A stretch of 64,000 bases of DNA. Origin: Selaginella moellendorffii. Lineage: Eukaryota; Streptophyta; Lycopodiopsida; Selaginellales; Selaginellaceae. The stretch spans positions 860,944 to 924,943 of the forward strand of contig NW_003314265.1 in the NCBI RefSeq assembly GCF_000143415.4, given 5' to 3'. Of this stretch, positions 53,920-64,000 are shown piece by piece; position 1 is the stretch's first letter, and each line of letters opens with the position of its first letter. Both the position numbers and the translations under genes were made by a program. Below the pieces are notes generated by a model, which saw only the letters and a list, made by a program, of their open reading frames with translations, did no database searches and had not been told where the DNA came from.

Positions 53920-56163
53920 TCATGAGGCCAAAATATCCGACTGCGTGATCCCTGCTTCATTGCAAACATCCTGCAATAGCGAGCACGCCGACGAATTCCC
54001 AGGCGATAGCTCGATGATTCTCTCTGCCACCATCACGGCCCTCTGGAGATCATGATGGATTTTACAAGCATTCAGCAGTGCGATCCAAGTCGCGGCGTTT
54101 GGGGGGAGATGCATCCTCCTCTCGATGAAGTCCAGCACTTGCTCAATCCATCCGGCTCGCGCCAGAAGATCCACCACGCAGCTGTACTGCTCCAAGCTCG
54201 GCGTCATCCCACGCTCCCTCGTCATAGACACGAAGTAGTGGCAGCCTTGCTCCACGAATCCGGCGTGGCTGCAAGCGAAGATCACGGTCAGGAACGTCAC
54301 CTCGTTAAACTTGACGCCCTCCATCTCCATCCTCTGGCCGAGCTTGAGGGAGTCCTGGAATCGAGCGTGCTTGGCATAGGCCGCGATCATGCTCGTCCAT
54401 GTCACCACGCAAGAGCTTTGCCAGCGCTGGAAGATCTTCTCGGCATCGACGAGGCTGCCACACTTGGTATACATGTTTAGCAGCGAGCTCCTCACGTTTG
54501 GATCGTGCTCGAGCATGGATCCCCGGATTTCCAGATGGATCACCTTTCCTCTAGGCAGATCGTTAATCCGGACGCAAGCTTCCAGGACGTTTGCGAGCGT
54601 GATGGTCGTCGGAGAGGACCCCGAGAGGTCCATCCTCGCGAACAAGTCCAATGCGCTCTTGCCATCTCCCTGCTGCGAGCAAGCTCCGATGATCGAGTTC
54701 CACGACACGGCGTTCTTCCGGCGAGCGTTCGCGAAGATCATCTTCGCGTCGGGCAAGCTTCCACACTTTCCATACATGCCGATGAGCGCGTTGGTGACGA
54801 TCACGTCCGATGAGTGCCCGAGCTCGATCAAACGAGCGTGCATGGCTCGCCCTCGATCCAGGAAATCCGAGCTCCAAAACGCGGCAACTACGCTCACGAG
54901 CGTCACCTTGTTGGCTTTGATCCCTCCCTGCTCGACCCGGTGGAAGACATCGAGAGCGTTTTCGAGAAGACCGTGCTGGCAGTAGGCCGAGATCAAGGAA
55001 GTGCACGAAACCAAGTTGTTCCAGCCGCTAGCTTCCAGCATCCGCCTGGCTTGCTCGAGATTTCCACACTTTCCGTACATATTGATCAAGCATCCGGTCA
55101 CCACCTCGTCGCTGCCGAATCCGGCCTCGAGAGCTCGCGCATGGATCGCTCGGCCTTGCTGCTCATCGCCACCATCCGAACAGGCATCGATTCCACTCAC
55201 GAATGTCACGCCGCTCGGCTTCACTCCCTCCAAACTCGTCCGGTTGAAGAGCTCGAGAGCTTGCCTGTTCTTGCCGCGCTGGGACAACGCAGCCACCATT
55301 GCGTTCCATGGGACGTCCTCCGGTGGATTCATGCGGTCTAGCAGATCCATGGCCTCCTCAAAGCACCCGGAGCTTCCATAGAGATAGACGAGGCGATTGA
55401 CGAGCGCCAAGTTTGAGCCGAGCCCGGACTCGAGGATCTGGGAGTGGACGAGCCTGCCTTGTGGGAGAGATTTCTCTTCCAATCCAGTGCAAGCTCTCAG
55501 GATGTTCTTGAAAGTTGACGCGTCTGGTTTGCCTCCTTCCACCAGAAACTCCATGTAGATCTCCAGCGCCAGATCAAACTCTTCGTGCTCCACGTATGCT
55601 CTTATCATCGAAGTCCACGAGAAATCGTCCTTGGAAGCGATGGAACCAAACACCATCTCGGCCTCGTCCAGGCAGCCACACTTCCCATACATGTTGATGA
55701 GTGCCGCGCTCAAAAACACATCACTCGCCAGAACAGCGTCTTCCAGAACCCGTGCATGGACTTTTCTGCCCTCGGTTGCGTCTCTGGCGTCACAGCAAGC
55801 TCCGATCACTCGCAGGAACGCGAGCCTCTTCGGCTTGACACCCTCCAGATCCATTTTCTTGAAGGTTGCAAGTGCCTCCTTGCAATGCCCGTTCTGGGCA
55901 AGTGCCGCAATGAAGAGTGTCCACGAAATGTGGTTCTTCTCAAACACTTTCTCAAACGCTTCTTGGGCTTCTTCCACGCTTCCAAGCCTGCCATACATTT
56001 CCAAGACGTGATTTCCAACATAGGTGGATCTATCCAAGCCGGCAGAAACGATTTGGCTGTGGATGTGCTTACCCTCGGACACTTCGGTGCAATTCTTAAG
56101 GGCCGATGCAAATCCCGATGAAGAACACCCTCGGGAGAATACAGTGGATCCAAATCTTGCCAT
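53920..56163 (-). CDS. Large PPR protein (PLS class), intact
   Basis: Single exon, 747 residues from ATG 56163. About twenty PPR motifs run through almost the whole protein, for example MYGRLGSVEEAQEAFEKVFE, LINMYGKCGCLDEAEMVFG, LIGMYGKCGSLPDAKMIFA and LLNMYTKCGSLVDAEKIFQ. An E-like end follows (YSCVVDLLARAGWIEQVLDF, ATWIALLNACKIHHDLQRA). No DYW domain is present. Predicted organellar RNA binding. It stands head-to-head with the PAP8-like copy at 56381, with 217 bp between the ATGs; this pairing is also kept in the left arm, where the PPR is broken. Confidence 0.92.
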   Translation of the reverse strand: MARFGSTVFSRGCSSSGFASALKNCTEVSEGKHIHSQIVSAGLDRSTYVGNHVLEMYGRLGSVEEAQEAFEKVFEKNHISWTLFIAALAQNGHCKEALATFKKMDLEGVKPKRLAFLRVIGACCDARDATEGRKVHARVLEDAVLASDVFLSAALINMYGKCGCLDEAEMVFGSIASKDDFSWTSMIRAYVEHEEFDLALEIYMEFLVEGGKPDASTFKNILRACTGLEEKSLPQGRLVHSQILESGLGSNLALVNRLVYLYGSSGCFEEAMDLLDRMNPPEDVPWNAMVAALSQRGKNRQALELFNRTSLEGVKPSGVTFVSGIDACSDGGDEQQGRAIHARALEAGFGSDEVVTGCLINMYGKCGNLEQARRMLEASGWNNLVSCTSLISAYCQHGLLENALDVFHRVEQGGIKANKVTLVSVVAAFWSSDFLDRGRAMHARLIELGHSSDVIVTNALIGMYGKCGSLPDAKMIFANARRKNAVSWNSIIGACSQQGDGKSALDLFARMDLSGSSPTTITLANVLEACVRINDLPRGKVIHLEIRGSMLEHDPNVRSSLLNMYTKCGSLVDAEKIFQRWQSSCVVTWTSMIAAYAKHARFQDSLKLGQRMEMEGVKFNEVTFLTVIFACSHAGFVEQGCHYFVSMTRERGMTPSLEQYSCVVDLLARAGWIEQVLDFIERRMHLPPNAATWIALLNACKIHHDLQRAVMVAERIIELSPGNSSACSLLQDVCNEAGITQSDILAS

Positions 56164-58478
56164 TCACATGGCAAAATGAAATGCCAATCGCTTTTCTTCT
56201 CGTTCTTGAGAGATTCTACAGTAAAGTTCTCTATCGCGCGCGAACTTTCTCGAGATCCAGAGAGTTGGGCTCCCAGATCTCTTCCAGCTCCATCCCCTAG
56301 CATCGAGAATTTGTCGAATCGGTTGCGAATTGGCCTTCCTTCTCCCTTCCCCTGGCATACTCTGTTTCTAGGGCTCGTCAATGTCCTCTTGCATTCTCCT
56401 CCAAAGCGGCAGCCCCTTCCTAGGCCAAGAGCTCAGGAGCTCTCACAGCGCCAATCCAGCTCCATCCATCCCTCCCATCACTCGGGTAAGCTCAATCTCC
56501 CTCACCTCGATCACCCAAAGAGCAACTCCAAGAGACGTGAGTGTGAGCGCCGGGAAGAAGAAGAGGGTGAGTCCCGGGGGACGCTTCGACGGTCCCAGGA
56601 AGCCCAAGGACTTGGGTCCATCGCCGGAGGTGATCGACAAGGTCCTGGCCGAGGCGGACATCGTCTACAACGACGACTACTACAAGTATGGAGCTTACGG
56701 GCCATACCGCCATCGCGGGATGATCTTCGGCGAGCCCAAGTTTGGGTCCGTGCACGACAAGGACATGGTGTTCCTCTACTCGTCGGTCCGGGACGACGAG
56801 GAGATGGAGGAGATGCACAAGTTCCAGCAGTGCCGGATCTTCGACAAGAAGCTCGACATGATGGACTCGGCCAAGATGCATTTATTCTACGTGTTCGTGA
56901 GGGGGACGAGCAAGCCGCGGCGATGGCAGCCGCCGTGGAAGACGTGGACGCTGGCGGCGCACGTCGTTGTGGAGTCTGGCGATGCCAAGCTCGATAAGTG
57001 GGACGTTGGCGAGAGGGTGGATCTTCGGGCGCGGCACGGGGTGACGAGGTGTGTGTCGTGGTGCCGGCCGGATTTGATCTGGGTGAAGAGGCCGGAGTAT
57101 CAGATGAGGTACTACTCTCGAGCTCTTGTTCTTGGCGATCGATTGTCTGATCGTTTTCTTGCGTAGATATGAGCCGCAGGAGGATTACATGCGTGGGCTG
57201 TTCGAGCTTCTCAATCCCGAGACGGAGCTGGATGGGATCGAGGGCGAGGACGTGGAAGAGAGGAGAAAGAAGAGCTTCTACTACCGGCTGTGCGAGAGGC
57301 TGGGCGTGGAGGTGAGCGCGAGCGAGGCGGAGATTGTGGCGGCGTGGGTGGGGCTGGATGAAGAGCGGAGATCGCTGGTGCTGGAGCATATGATGAATGG
57401 CCAGCCCGTGCAGTTCCTTCATCCGTTTACCAAGGAGTGGCGGCGGAAGGAGGCCGAGGCCGAGGCCACGGGGCGACAGGTTGAGTTTGCGAGTGACGAG
57501 AGTGTGTGGGATGTTGAAGATGAGGAGGAGGAAGGCAAAGACGAGGATGGCGAGCAAGATCATGGTAGTGAAGATGGAGATGAAAATGAAGAAGACGAAG
57601 ATGGTGGCGATGATGAAGACGAAGGTGGCGATGACGAAGAAGAAGAAGAAGATGGTCGTGATGACGAAGACGATGATATTGCTAGTGAAGAAGCTGGTGA
57701 TCAAGAGCTTGATCTGGGTGAAGCGCTGGCACAGCTTAGAAATACGACGAAGAGCAGCTCGAAAGCTTCGAGTCCCAGGAAGAGGAAGAAGAACCAGGAG
57801 GAGACCATCGTATTCGAAAAGAAGGAAGTGGAATCGCAGCTGAACAGGGCAACGAAGGAGAAGCGGGGATGCGAAAGAAGAGGAAGAGGAGGATGAAGGA
57901 GAGCTACTTTGGTGGCAAGCCCCATCCACTGCGGAAGAGAAACCTTACGTCCTGGCAGCGCGATTTCTACCGGGAGGTAACCCCGAGCTATGCTGCGCTG
58001 CGACGCTACCCGCGAGAGCTCTATTTCCACCACTTCGATCAGCTCGACGATGACAGGGATGAGAGCAAGAACTGGAACTTCGAGCCAGGGACTGGATTGA
58101 AGGCCGCCGTGAGGCCATTCACGTACCAAGACATGCTCGAAGAGATTGTCTACATTAGGCGCCAATTTACTTGTTACAGCTAGCCGGAGCATGTAGATGA
58201 TAAAATAGTTTTGATTTTAAAAACTCGATACAACTTATAGATGGTTTGCCACCTTTATGCATAAACTAAAATATATGATGACAGCTATGACAAACATTAT
58301 GAAAAGACCCACCATCATTAGTTCTTCCTTTTCTTCTTTGAAAAGATCAATACTCTTCGGCACCACCTTTTCTTCTTCCTTTTCTTCTTTGACAACAGGT
58401 ACCACCACTCTTTTCTTTTCGATATCTTGAGGTCTCACTTTGAAATACATTGATTTCAAAGCTTGTTCCGCAGTAATC
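55651..58478. repeat. Inverted duplication, right arm
   Basis: Reverse-complement homologue of 50129-53038. It carries the 5' part of the PPR gene, the frameshifted PAP8-like gene and the 3' end of the atypical kinase gene. The arms are separated by 2.6 kb. Confidence 0.92.
56381..58183 (+). pseudogene. PAP8/pTAC6-like, frameshifted copy
   Basis: Exon 1 is 56381-57108, exon 2 starts at 57167. The transit-like region and pTAC6 core are intact and nearly identical to the left copy. At 57740-57742 one A of an AAAA tract is missing relative to the left copy. The frame therefore leaves the C-terminal region at ALAQLR and ends at TGA 57894-57896. The original frame resumes as open sequence to TAG at 58181-58183 (MKESYFGGKPHPLRKR). 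The acidic tract also has small in-frame indels. The product would be about 485 residues with the conserved core, so it could still be functional; I list it as a pseudogene with that caution. Confidence 0.75.
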
Positions 58479-59272
58479 CTCTTGTCTGGATCCCAAACTA
58501 ATAAACATCGCAGCAAGTCCACTGCATCCTCGTCTTCAATCATCTCATACCAATCCCACTTCAAGAACTTTTTCATATTGTCCATCACCTTGGCCTTGTT
58601 TGCATCGCAGCTCAAACTCAAATCAATACCTTCAAGAAAAGGGTTCTCTCCTAAGAGCATATTTGCAAGCACAGCTCCAACACCCCACATATCCACACCT
58701 TTCCCTATCTTCTCCGTCTCTCGGGAGATAACTTCAGGAGCAGTGAATCCCATTGATTCACTGCTCCCCATAGTATCTACATTTGGTGGAGTTGATAGCC
58801 TCCTTGAGCAGTGAAAATCTCCCAGCTTCACCACAAAGTTGCTATGATTGAGCTCGAATCTGATACAAGCGGGCACAATGTCCTGATGCACAACCTCTCG
58901 CTCGTGCAAGCTTGCCAAGCCCACCAGGAGCTGCCGTATGGTTTCTTTGATCAACCCTACGTCAGAGAGTTTGTAGTAGAATCGCTCATACTGGAGGTCC
59001 CTGGCATCGCACAAGTGCTCTAGAACCATATAATCTCCATCCTCTTCTTGGCCTATGTCGAGAACTCTCATTATGTTCTCATGCTTGCACTCCTTCATGA
59101 GCTCAACCTCTCGGACCATGTGATTATAGTTGTATAATTCACTATCAATCTTCTTGATTAGAACTTTATCGCCTTCTTGGTTACGACCTTCACTCACAAT
59201 ATAAAACCTATCAATCGTTTGGATACCATCACAAAACCTATACTTCCCTAGCACCGTCTTCTTCAACTCCAT
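58235..59272 (-). CDS. Atypical protein kinase with C-terminal membrane anchor
   Basis: Single exon, 345 residues from ATG 59272 (MELKKTVLGKYRF); the frame is open further upstream without another ATG. No glycine-rich loop is visible. The VAIK-type Lys is Lys40 (KVLIKKID). The catalytic loop is HQD (129-131), but the Asn five residues on is Cys136. DFG reads DFH (152-154). APE is present (FTAPEVIS), as is the late DPDKRITAEQAL motif, giving an overall CMGC-like look. After the domain comes a Lys/Glu linker and a hydrophobic tail at about 319-340, suggesting a tail-anchored protein. Loss of the metal-binding Asn and the DFG Gly suggests weak or no catalysis. A 3' fragment is at 50129. Confidence 0.82.
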   Translation of the reverse strand: MELKKTVLGKYRFCDGIQTIDRFYIVSEGRNQEGDKVLIKKIDSELYNYNHMVREVELMKECKHENIMRVLDIGQEEDGDYMVLEHLCDARDLQYERFYYKLSDVGLIKETIRQLLVGLASLHEREVVHQDIVPACIRFELNHSNFVVKLGDFHCSRRLSTPPNVDTMGSSESMGFTAPEVISRETEKIGKGVDMWGVGAVLANMLLGENPFLEGIDLSLSCDANKAKVMDNMKKFLKWDWYEMIEDEDAVDLLRCLLVWDPDKRITAEQALKSMYFKVRPQDIEKKRVVVPVVKEEKEEEKVVPKSIDLFKEEKEELMMVGLFIMFVIAVIIYFSLCIKVANHL

Positions 59273-59400
59273 CACACAAACCTTATTAGTCCTAGCACAC
59301 AAACCCTATTAGTCCTAGCGTTTTTATAGTGCCCAACGAAAGGGAATCTCAAATAGAACAATATATGATACAAAAGAAAAATAAAAATGAAATAGAAAAA

Positions 59401-62400
59401 TCAAACGTACTGGCCAAGCAATCTTCTCCGCGCGCTCGCATCGCCATGGTAACATGTATCCACCAAGGGAAAGGCCGAGAATGCGTCATTCTCCTTGAAA
59501 CAGCATGCCACTGCCGTGCCACTGCCATTATAACTCCACTCGGGTTGCACCAGGTTGCTCGCAAAGCTATCGTTCGGAGAAGAAGAACAAGCTCCTCCTC
59601 CTCCTCCTCCGCCACCGCCACCACCACCTCCTGCCGCCTGATCACCACTACTCTCCTCCTGCTGCTGCTCTCCATAGCACCTTTCCATGATCGGGCTGAG
59701 CGCCCTGTCCACCGCCGACTCCATGCTCATCATCGTCTCGTACCCGGCTGGCGCCGTCTGGAGCGCGCTGATCTTCTCCAGCTGCCGCTGCATGTCCCGC
59801 TCCCACCCGGCGCGCAACCCCTGCTGCTCCTCCATCCTGCTCAGCAGCTCCACCTTGTCCACGATGGCTCCCTCCTCCGTCGACTCCGCCTCGTACGCCT
59901 CCCGCAGCTGGCGCGCCAGCCCCTCCTCGATCTGCTCCATGGTGGCCAGCCTCGTCGACAAGCTCCGGAGAGCTTGCCTCACCTCCAGCGTCGACGGTGC
60001 CGTCGCGGGGACTGCCGCCAGAGCGTTCTCCGTCCGCTGGAGCCTGCTCCGGCTCGCTTGCCTCGCGTCCAGCAGGCTGCTCATCACGTTCTCCAGCCTC
60101 CTCTGGCTCGGCAGCCGCGGGGGAGGCCTGTGATCCTGTGCTTGATTGCCCAGCCTGCTGTAGCTCGCCAAGTTCCTCCCGCCAATCTCGGTGCTCTCGC
60201 TCTCGTCTCTCTCGCTGCCGGCTTTCGATCCCGGCCTGCTTCGCATGGGTTCCCAGGAGCCGTTGTTGCTGGTGGCTGCGTAACTCTGCAGCTTGTCGTC
60301 GAGAGCCTTCTTCATGCTTTCTAGTCGTTTCATCTCGGATGAAAGCTGCATCTCTCGCGCGGTGAGGGAAGTCTCTATCTCCTTTTTCTTCTCTGAGAGA
60401 AGCCTGCGCTCTTCTTCCAGCGCTTCCCTTTCCCTGTGAAATATGTTACTCATGCATCATGCCAACTTTACTGACGTACCTGGATGCCTTTTGTGCAATA
60501 AGAGACGCATCCGCCACCATTTTCTTGCTGGCCTTGAGTTGGACTGTCAGAGTTGATTTCGCCTCTTGCACTGCTAGCTTCGTCTTTTCCTGTTCAAAGC
60601 ATTGAGTTCCAAGTAGGTGTTTTATATGCTTACCAGCTCAAGTTGTTGAGCTTTCAAGTTTTCTCTTTCCCTGACGAGGTTAGTCGCTTCACTTCGTGAA
60701 TGCCCGTCCTCAAGAGCGCTCTCGATTGCATTTATCTTGTCGCTAAGAGGTAGCAGCTGCCTGTCGTTGAGATCCTGGAATGCAATGACCAAAGTAACAT
60801 GAAATGATAAGTTGTAGTTTTCGCGCACCCTTCTATGTAGCTCGAGAAAGTTTTGTCTGTCCTGCATCGCCTTCAGAGATTGTTCTTTCTCGTCCACTTC
60901 ACGCTTTCTTGCGTTGAGCTTCGTTGCCTCTTCCTTCAGAGACGTGACAGCGGAATCTACTGCCTTTTGTCTATCCTCCACATAACGCCGCTGAGCATCC
61001 AGTTCTGAATGGGCTTTTCTTAGCTGCTGCTTCAGTTCCTCAGCGTCGTTCTCGATTTGTGTTCTTCCTTTGAGGAACTTGCACTCCATCTCGAACAAGG
61101 ATGACTCTTTTTCAGCCGCTTTAAATTCCTTGTCACGAAGCACGTCCATCAGCTGTGCGGTTTCGTTGCGTTGCTTGTCAAGTCTCTCCTTCATCTTGTT
61201 GATCTCCTCCCTCTCCTTTGCTTGGCTCATAAGCTCGGCCTTTTGACTCGCAGCCAGTTGTTCAAACTGCGTCCTCACAGATCCCAGGTATTCACGTTGC
61301 TTTGATAAAGCCGCTTGTTCTTCTTTCAGCTCTTCCCATGCTACAGACAAATATATCAGTAAGTAAAACAACAGAGAGAAGAATCGCAGCTACCTTTCTC
61401 GAGTTCGATAGACCGCCTTTCAAGGCTCTCAACTCTTCTCATTCTATCCTTGACCTCAACCTCCAGTTTCAAGAGAGTGCAGCTTTGTTCTTCAAGTATT
61501 TCCTCTTTCTTCTTCAGCGCACTTTCCACCTTTGCCATCTCTCTTCTCTTTGAGAGCAGAGTACCTCCTTGTTCTTCTAATCGTTCTTCCTGGAATTACG
61601 TACAGTTTAGAAATGAAAAGCACAGAGCGATGCTACCTTTCGTCCTAGTTCCTCTTCTTTCTCTTTCATCTGCCTTTGCTTCGATAACAGACTTTCAGCT
61701 ACCGCTTCAAGTTGCTCCTGTGATGTGGCAATCTGCTGCCTTTCACCTTCTAGCTTCGATGACGCCTTGTCCATAATCATAATGTGATTAATCATCTCCG
61801 CTCCAGCCCTTTCTATGTCCCGTTGTAGAACTCTCTGCATAAATCACCCCGGACGTTAAAGACTTTGATACCAGGTTTTTGACTTAACCAGTTTTCTGTG
61901 TTGGTCTTCAAGACCATTTTTTTGTTCCAGTAAAAACAGCAGCTTTTCTTCTTCTTCTTTCTTGTACTTTTCAAACTTCTGCTTCTCATTTTGCAAGTGA
62001 TCAAACCTTCTTTGCAATTCAGAAGTCCTGCCATCGAGGTCTTTCCGAACTACTTCCAGATCTTCAATTTGAAGCCGATATTCATCCGCTTGCTTGTTCA
62101 CCTGATCCAGATTTCTCGCTTGAACATAGAATCACAGAAATGATGTAAACTCACCTTCTGGTGATGACCTTGCTGTCTGATCTCCAAAGCTTTCTCGGCC
62201 TCCTGGATCCTGGCTTCCATCTCGGTCAGCCGCTTACACTCAGTAAGGACCTTCTTTCTTTCCCGATTAAGCTTTTCCAGCTCTCTTCTTGCTTCAAAGG
62301 ATTTGGTTTCCATTAGCATTTCCTTGCGCTTAAGATCCTCCTCTTCAGCCATAATGGCTTCCTGGTCTTTGATAAGCTTCGCATGCATCGTATGAGACCG

Positions 62401-64000
62401 CTCTTGCTCTTTGACGAGTTGAACCTCGAGTTCCTTAAGAAGCGTTTCCTGCTGCTGCAAGTCCTTTTCTTTGTCTTTCAGGCTTTCTTCCCACGCTCTT
62501 AGCTTCTCTTCCGTCCTCTTCAAAGCACTGCTCGATTTCTTGCGTTCCTCGGATGCTTGAGAGAGTATCTCCTGAGCATTTTTCTTCGAGAGCTCGTTCT
62601 CGACCTCGGCAACATGCAGCTTCTTTTTCTCCCTTTCCAGACTGTGGGACACCTCTTGAACGTGTCTCTTCTCTTGTTCGGCCTTGCTATGGAGGTCATT
62701 CAACGCCTTCTCTCGGACTACCAGCTTCTTCGAGAGGTTTTCGGTCGCCAATACCTTCTCCGCTAGATCGGATTCCATTTCCTCAAGGTCCCTCTCCTTC
62801 TCTTTGAGACGCTGCTGCAACTCCTCAATGCTCCTTTCCTTCTTGTGAATTCTTTCCTCGCGAGATCCAAGATGTCTCTCTCTTTTCTGCAGCTTCTCTT
62901 CAGACTCCTGGAGGCTTCTCTCTCGTTTCTGGAGTACATTGTCGCGCTCGGCACGATCAATGTCTTCCTTCTGAAGACTCTCTTCTAGTTCCCGCACGTT
63001 CCTTTCTCTCTTCTGAAGAAAACTTTCACGTTCATCGAGCTCGTTCTCCTTTTTCTGAAGTCGATTCTCCAGCTCATGGTGCAAAAACTGTTTGCACGAA
63101 ATGTCAGATCATGCACAAAAAGTAGCAAGGGATTGGACCTTTTCACGTTCTTGGAGATGTGAAACCCACTGAACGAGCGCATCCCTGTCTTTCACCAGGG
63201 AGTGGCGTTCCTCAGCTGCCACTTTGTTGTTATCCTCCGCATGTTTTTTCATTTTCCTCGCTGCCTCGAGTTCCTCCGCCGTGTGCACCTTTGCTTCAAC
63301 AATGTCCTCTTCTAACTTCAGCACACGCATAGACTCTTTCTCTAGTGAAATCGCCCATTTTTGCAGCATCGTTTCTTTCTCCAGGTAAGAAACCAGGCGC
63401 TGGCATACTGCGGATACTGTGTCGCACCATTTCTCTGGACTGCTCGCCCCGGCCACCCGAGGAAGACCACTGAAGCCCGTCTGCTTGCTCGACGTCAGCA
63501 ATTCCAATTCGGAAAAATGCTTCAGCCCTTTACTAGACTCCGGACTGTCGTTCCATTCTTTCCATGCCTTTCCCAGGCTCTTTTCTTTGCTTTCCAGCTG
63601 CGAGAGCACCTTAAGTAGGGAGGCATGCAGAGATTGTAGCACCGTTTTCCCTTCGCAGTCGTCGTTCTCCTGTGGATTGCAAAAGTGAGATTCAGTAACG
63701 CATTCGCACATTTAGCTTACCACCACGGCGGTAGATTTCGCAGCGGTTCTATGCGGCGCAGATGGTCTTTTGTTACTTAGTGACCTGCATAGAAACGGAG
63801 TAAGAAACATACTGTTTCGATGAAGTAGAATTTACCTTGACGACAAACGCTGCTGTTGTTGATTGTTTTGTTTCGAGGACGTCTTGAACGTGCTATCAAT
63901 GTCCTCTGCCACGAATCCAGGAGGAGGGGATCGCGATTGGTGTGTATCCATGCACACCACTGGAGTATCACCATCTTTCCTGTTTGTTGTCAAAAATGCT
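59401..64000 (-). CDS. Long coiled-coil protein, 3' part (5' end outside window)
   Basis: Several exons with short introns (for example 60435-60478). The stop is TGA 59403-59401 after RRRLLGQYV. Roughly 1,300 residues fall in the window. Most is heptad-rich, charged coiled coil (LQKRERNVRELEESLQKED, ERSIEELQQRLKEKERDLEE). The N-terminal part visible has polar disordered sequence (HQSRSPPPGFVAED). The last exon includes SRLATMEQIEEGLARQL and a poly-Gly run of 13. I cannot assign a family. Proteins like this serve in cytoskeletal or centriolar structures, and a basal-body role would fit a plant with swimming sperm, but nothing here proves it. The gene lies 129 bp upstream of the kinase on the same strand. 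Confidence 0.75.

Noticed and set aside
1-64000. CRISPR array, tRNA or rRNA genes, bacterial-type operons
   Set aside because: No spaced identical repeats, no cloverleaf with anticodon arm and no rRNA landmarks were seen. All genes are eukaryotic with introns. The paired B boxes near 31850 lack a visible A box.

Overview
Nuclear DNA of a land plant. The genes have short introns (about 40-90 bp) with GT-AG borders, there are two large pentatricopeptide (PPR) genes, a legume-lectin receptor kinase, a plastid RNA-polymerase-associated protein and Ty3/gypsy LTR elements. The compact introns and gene style suggest a lycophyte such as Selaginella; that is inference, since nothing in the sequence names a species.

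Layout. (1) 1-7730: a tandem duplication of a DTD1 (D-aminoacyl-tRNA deacylase) plus lectin receptor kinase block. Copy 1 keeps an intact DTD1 and a truncated kinase gene. Copy 2 has a wrecked DTD1 and an intact kinase gene, whose kinase domain has lost its catalytic Asp. A CREG-like remnant lies between the copies. (2) 8000-17939: ordinary genes for ribosomal protein uL1 (L10a), a PPR protein, a SNF2 ATPase with an internal RING, a class II-like small heat-shock protein, and an ankyrin protein of the XBAT35/XBOS34 type that ends just before its expected RING. (3) 17940-42360: an AT-rich repeat block. It holds a complete gypsy element with open gag and pol, then a decayed solo LTR. Next comes a second gypsy copy inserted into an older, strongly decayed gypsy copy. 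That second copy is itself split by a 7.5-kb element with 1.7-kb LTRs and no recognisable coding capacity (LARD-like). (4) 42360-47630: a degraded unknown gene and an intact NEMF/Rqc2 gene. (5) 50129-58478: a large inverted duplication whose arms carry a PAP8/pTAC6-like gene, a PPR gene and an atypical kinase gene. Again each arm keeps only part of the set intact, and a fragment of the NEMF 3' end sits in the spacer. (6) 59401-64000: the 3' part of a long coiled-coil protein gene that runs off the window.

Two themes stand out. Both segmental duplications (one tandem, one inverted) show complementary loss of the duplicated genes. The repeat block records at least three nested rounds of LTR-element insertion, including a non-coding element whose LTRs carry hexamer arrays and a 35-bp array that cycles through the reading frames. 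The genes do not form an operon or a shared pathway; translation quality control (DTD1, NEMF, uL1) recurs but probably by chance.
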